DNA of 18,259 nt from JBBSTY01 sp038235385 (GTDB taxonomy: Bacteria; Actinomycetota; Acidimicrobiia; Acidimicrobiales; Acidimicrobilacustridaceae): NCBI GenBank assembly GCA_038235385.1, contig JBBSTY010000085.1:1-18259 (forward strand), in the 5' to 3' direction. Numbering within the stretch: position 1 is the first letter of the stretch; each line of letters begins with the position of its first letter. Below, piece after piece: positions 15,384-18,259 of the stretch. The notes under the pieces are model-generated. The model did no database searches. It worked only from the letters and a program-made list of their open reading frames with translations, and was not told where the DNA came from. The translations under genes and the position numbers were made by a program.

Positions 15384-17123
15384 CTAGAGCGTCATCCAGA
15401 CCTGGGCGAGGGGGTGGGAGCCCTGGCGCATGTCGAGCCCGGGGGATCCGTCGGGCAGGAACCATCGGGTGAGGTTCACCACGCGGTCGGAGGCGACCCG
15501 GGAGATGCGCAGGTGGACGAGCCAGATGTACGGCGCGTCGGCGGCGAGGCGCTGCTGCACGATCGCCATCTGCTCCTTCTGGACCGTCGGGTCCGGCGAT
15601 GCAGACCCGATGTCGAGCGCCTCGCCGATCAGCGGGTCGTTGTTGCGAGCGAAGTTCAAGGTGAAGGCAGGTGGCGGCACGGCGAGCTTGGGGCTCCACC
15701 ACACACCGTCGGCGTAGGGGTTGGGTGCGTCGAACTGCCCCCACATCGTCGCCTGGTAGTCGCCGCTGATCGCCGAGATGATGTTGGCCGATGCGGGCTG
15801 GAGCTCGACGGTGGCGGTGATGCCCACGGCGGCCCACTGCTCCCGCAGGAGTTGGGCGCCGATGCGGGTCTCGACGTCGTCGGCGCCGATCAGCTTGAAC
15901 GCGAACTCCCCGTTGTTCCTCGACTTCACCGAGTCGACGAGCTGCTTCGCCTTCCCCGGGTCGTACTGCGGGTAGTCCGCGGGGCTGAACCACGGAGAGC
16001 TCGGTGCGATCGGCCCGTTCGCGACCTCGTGGAAGCCGCTGTGCACCGCATCGGAGAACGCCTGCTTGTCGGTGGCGTAGGCGAGGGCCTGGCGGGCCTC
16101 GAGGTCGGTGAAGGGGGCCGCCATGGTGTTGAGCTGCACCATGGTGTCGCGCGACTCGGACTTGGAGTCGGAGATGACCTGGACGTCGAGCGACCCGTTC
16201 TGGAACTCCTGGAGCTGTTCGCCCGAGTACGTCTGGATGACGTCGACGTTGCCCTGGCGCAGGGCCAGGGCCCGGGCGCTCTCGTCGACGATGACCTTGA
16301 ACTCGATCTCGTCGAGGTAGGGGAGCTGGACGTCGTCGCCGTCGCGCTGCCAGTAGTTCGGGTTCTTGCGGACCTTCAACGAGTCACCGATCTTCCACGA
16401 CTCGAAGGTGAAGGGCCCGGTGCCGATCGGGTGCAGGCTGTCGTTGCTCTCGAGCCAGTCGGGATCGGCGACCACGCCGAGCTGGGTGGCCATGGCGATC
16501 GGGTAGTTGGCGTAGGGGTGCGCCAGGGAGATCTTGAACGAGAGATCGTCGATGGCGTCGATGCTGGTGACCCCGGAGTAGACGTAGGCCGGACCGGTGA
16601 TCAACGAGCTGGCGAGGTACCTCTGGTTGCGCACCACGACCTCGGCCGTGAGCGGCTTGCCGTTGTGCAGTTGCACGCCCGGTCGGAGTCGGAAGGTCCA
16701 CTCGGTGAAGTCGTCGTTCGGGGTGTACGACTCGGCCAGGTACGGCTTGACGACCGAGTTCTCGTCGTACGCGGTGAGCGTGTCGAAGATCGCCTGGGTG
16801 ACCTGGAGCCCTGCGGGGGACCACTGGTTGGTGGCCGGGTTCCACCCGTTGGTCTCCGAGTACAACCCGTAGGCGAGCTTGCCGCCGACCGCCGGCTTCT
16901 CGCTGGAATCGACGACGCCCTTGTTCGAGCGGTCCGCGTTGGTGACCGGTGCATCCGACGCGGTGCCGTCACCGGAACCGCATGCCACACCGCTGAGACC
17001 GACCGCGGCCGTGATCGCCATGGCCACCAGCAGCCCGCGCCGTCGGCGCCGGCCCGGTTCGAGCGGACCACCACGGTGGCCGCCCGGTTCGCCGACGGTG
17101 GTGGTGGAGTTCGAGATGTGCAC
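15384..17123 (-). CDS. ABC transporter solute-binding lipoprotein, family 5 (peptide/opine/nickel type)
   Basis: The 579-residue product is a periplasmic-type binding protein of the DppA/OppA family. The N-terminus has a basic stretch (GRRRRRG at 24-30), a hydrophobic segment at 31-43 and a probable lipidated Cys48 in LSGVACGSG; glycine at the -3 position is atypical for a lipobox. The arginine run could also engage the Tat pathway. Family signatures include YLAESYTPNDDFTEWTFRLR near the front and IGTGPFTFESWK with KNPNYW in the middle. I chose GTG 17123 because AAAGGA (17131-17136) lies seven bases upstream; the longer frame has no such site. No permease or ATPase gene is visible on either side, so it is an orphan here. 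The ligand cannot be named. A 14-bp palindrome abuts the ribosome binding site. Confidence 0.93.
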   Translation of the reverse strand: MHISNSTTTVGEPGGHRGGPLEPGRRRRRGLLVAMAITAAVGLSGVACGSGDGTASDAPVTNADRSNKGVVDSSEKPAVGGKLAYGLYSETNGWNPATNQWSPAGLQVTQAIFDTLTAYDENSVVKPYLAESYTPNDDFTEWTFRLRPGVQLHNGKPLTAEVVVRNQRYLASSLITGPAYVYSGVTSIDAIDDLSFKISLAHPYANYPIAMATQLGVVADPDWLESNDSLHPIGTGPFTFESWKIGDSLKVRKNPNYWQRDGDDVQLPYLDEIEFKVIVDESARALALRQGNVDVIQTYSGEQLQEFQNGSLDVQVISDSKSESRDTMVQLNTMAAPFTDLEARQALAYATDKQAFSDAVHSGFHEVANGPIAPSSPWFSPADYPQYDPGKAKQLVDSVKSRNNGEFAFKLIGADDVETRIGAQLLREQWAAVGITATVELQPASANIISAISGDYQATMWGQFDAPNPYADGVWWSPKLAVPPPAFTLNFARNNDPLIGEALDIGSASPDPTVQKEQMAIVQQRLAADAPYIWLVHLRISRVASDRVVNLTRWFLPDGSPGLDMRQGSHPLAQVWMTL

Positions 17124-17130
17124 GAGGCCA

Positions 17131-17136
17131 TCCTTT
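17131..17136 (-). promoter_or_regulatory. ribosome binding site fixing the solute-binding protein start
   Basis: On the minus strand this reads AAAGGA, seven bases before the GTG at 17123. It places the signal peptide 20-30 residues from the N-terminus and excludes the 80-residue upstream extension of the frame. Confidence 0.75.
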
Positions 17137-17150
17137 GGAGCCGCGGCTCC
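17137..17150. promoter_or_regulatory. 14-bp perfect palindrome touching the ribosome binding site
   Basis: GGAGCCGCGGCTCC is a perfect palindrome ending where the AAAGGA site of the solute-binding protein gene begins. It could be an operator, or a hairpin in the leader that affects ribosome access. Position favours a regulatory role, but no partner is known. Confidence 0.4.
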
Positions 17151-17261
17151 CGTTGCTTGCGAAACTCGCCGGTTCCGTTTGATCGACCTGTCCCTCCATC
17201 GGCACCTGACGCCGCGATGGTGACGCTTGGAACGCCACAATCTGCATCGCCACCGCAAATT

Positions 17262-17275
17262 GGGCCGTTCGGCCC
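17262..17275 (-). terminator. weak hairpin between aldehyde dehydrogenase and solute-binding protein genes
   Basis: GGGCC and GGCCC pair around a 4-base loop; on the minus strand the stem is followed by AATTTGC, a poor T-run. It is about 93 bases beyond the aldehyde dehydrogenase stop and could attenuate read-through into the next gene. Confidence 0.3.
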
Positions 17276-17286
17276 CCCGGAAGCGC

Positions 17287-17312
17287 CTCGGCGGCAGGCC
17301 GAGCACGTGCTC
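17287..17312. repeat. overlapping inverted repeats in the 244-bp leader
   Basis: CTCGGC/GCCGAG (17287-17292 and 17298-17303) overlaps the perfect 12-bp palindrome GAGCACGTGCTC (17301-17312). The two could form alternative structures, or the palindrome, with its CACGTG core, could be a protein site. It lies about 180 bases upstream of the solute-binding protein start, in the only non-coding stretch between two genes of the same strand. Confidence 0.35.
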
Positions 17313-17367
17313 ACCGACCGCCGGTGGGCGGGACCGCCACGAAGCGCGGTGGCAGAACCGCAACGGG

Positions 17368-18259
17368 TCACATCGCCGTGTGGATGATGCGCTCCTTGAG
17401 CGAGGTGTAGGGCGGGTAGAGGAGCTTCACGTCGGGTCGCTGCGGCTTGACCAGGACGGACTTGTGATGACTGAAGGCGTCGAAGCCGAACTTCCCGTGG
17501 TAGCTCCCCGTGCCCGATGGGCCCACGCCGCCGAAGGGCATCGCCGGCGTGTTGATGTGGAGGATCGTGTGGTTCACGCACGCGCCGCCCGAACTGGTGC
17601 GCTCGAGCACGTGGTCGGCGGTCGCACCGGACCCGGTGAACACGTACAGGGCCAGCGGCTTGGGTCGGTCGTTCACGAAGTCGATCGCGTCGTCGATGCT
17701 GTCCACCGAGACGACCGGCAGCAGGGGACCGAAGATCTCCTCCTGCATGATCGGGGCGTCGAGGTCGGGGTCGACGATGATCGTGGGGCTGATGTATCGC
17801 GTCGCCGCGTCCGTCTCCCCACCCGTGGCGACGGTTCCCCCCGAGGATGCGAGCAAACCGGTGAGTCGGTCGAAGTGGCGGTCGTTGACGATGCGACCGA
17901 AGTCCGGGCTCGACGCCGGCCTCGGACCGAGGAACTCGCCCACCGCGTCGGCCATGGCGTCGACCAGTGCGTCGCGGACCGACGCCTCGACCAGCACGTA
18001 ATCCGGGGCGATGCAGGTCTGGGCCGCGTTCAGGTGCTTGCCCCACATGATGCGTCGAGCCGCGATCTCGAGATCGGCATCGGCGGCGACGATCGTGGGG
18101 CTCTTGCCGCCGAGCTCCAACGTGACCGGGGTGAGGTGCTGAGCGGCGGCCTGCATCACGACACGCCCGACGTTGGTCGAGCCGGTGAAGAAGATGTGGT
18201 CGAACGGGACCTCGAGCAGTGCGGTGGTCTCGGCGACGCCGCCCTCGACCACGATGACC
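17368..18259 (-). CDS. aldehyde dehydrogenase, class-3-like, partial (5' end beyond window)
   Basis: About 299 codons are visible, the C-terminal two thirds of an NAD(P)-dependent aldehyde dehydrogenase. The frame continues past the right edge; the GTG at 18252 is internal, since VEGGVAET directly after it is a conserved internal segment. Counting from that codon, the signature FFTGSTNVG is at about 21-29, the general base Glu46 in LELGGK, and the catalytic Cys80 in NAAQTC. The C-terminal MPFGGVGPSGTGSYHGKFG block and the short total length after the cysteine match the class 3 (fatty/aromatic aldehyde) group rather than the longer class 1/2 enzymes. The enzyme would oxidise an aldehyde to a carboxylate. 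Its gene is 244 bp upstream of the solute-binding protein gene, on the same strand. A connection to the lipid operon is possible but not shown. Confidence 0.94.
   Translation of the reverse strand, partial: VIVVEGGVAETTALLEVPFDHIFFTGSTNVGRVVMQAAAQHLTPVTLELGGKSPTIVAADADLEIAARRIMWGKHLNAAQTCIAPDYVLVEASVRDALVDAMADAVGEFLGPRPASSPDFGRIVNDRHFDRLTGLLASSGGTVATGGETDAATRYISPTIIVDPDLDAPIMQEEIFGPLLPVVSVDSIDDAIDFVNDRPKPLALYVFTGSGATADHVLERTSSGGACVNHTILHINTPAMPFGGVGPSGTGSYHGKFGFDAFSHHKSVLVKPQRPDVKLLYPPYTSLKERIIHTAM

Noticed and set aside
17124..17363. An 80-residue extension of the solute-binding protein
   Set aside because: It would bury the signal peptide deep inside the protein and has no ribosome binding site, while GTG 17123 has one.
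15285..17387. A 700-codon plus-strand open frame opposite the solute-binding protein gene
   Set aside because: It is antisense to a gene with clear family-5 binding-protein motifs and a good start; the composition is that of a shadow frame.
1..18259. RNA genes, CRISPR arrays, insertion sequences or integration sites
   Set aside because: I looked for tandem short repeats, tRNA-like cloverleaf ends, transposase motifs and terminal repeats, and found none. A covariance-model search would be more sensitive than reading by eye.

Overview
The window is high-GC DNA (roughly 70% by eye) with GTG/TTG starts, Shine-Dalgarno sites and densely overlapping genes. This fits a high-GC actinobacterium. An environmental lineage such as Acidimicrobiia is possible, but that is inference and nothing in the sequence fixes the taxon. 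I see no rRNA, tRNA, CRISPR array, insertion sequence or phage gene.

Positions 1-14106, minus strand, hold a six-gene operon in which every junction overlaps. In transcription order it encodes: (A) a 2319-residue megasynthase with two nitronate-monooxygenase/enoyl-reductase-like (NPD) domains, KS, malonyl-type AT, ACP and KR; (B) a complete Sfp-type phosphopantetheinyl transferase; (C) an aminoglycoside-phosphotransferase-fold protein that has lost its catalytic aspartates; (D) a 1491-residue KS-AT-dehydratase protein ending in half of a phosphopantetheinyl-transferase-like domain; (E) a discrete acyl carrier protein; and (F) an alpha/beta hydrolase cut by the left edge. Together they supply chain extension (two KS, one malonyl AT), full beta-carbon processing (KR, DH, flavin ER), carrier activation and a possible release enzyme. 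The family relationships point to an iterative secondary-lipid synthase related to the Pfa polyunsaturated fatty acid and heterocyst-glycolipid synthases, but the architecture is not that of a canonical PfaABCD system. The product is unknown.

Positions 14223-14900, plus strand, encode a TetR-family regulator divergent from the operon. The 116 bp between them carry an imperfect 10-bp inverted repeat and an 11-bp direct repeat with a 20-bp period. Both are candidate operator elements, so local control of the synthase by this regulator is likely.

Positions 15384-18259, minus strand, encode an orphan family-5 ABC-transporter solute-binding lipoprotein, preceded by the C-terminal part of a class-3-like aldehyde dehydrogenase that runs off the right edge. 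They are separated from the tetR gene by a 483-bp convergent spacer with several inverted repeats and a short AT-rich island. No permease or ATPase genes lie nearby, and a link to the lipid operon is not shown by the sequence.
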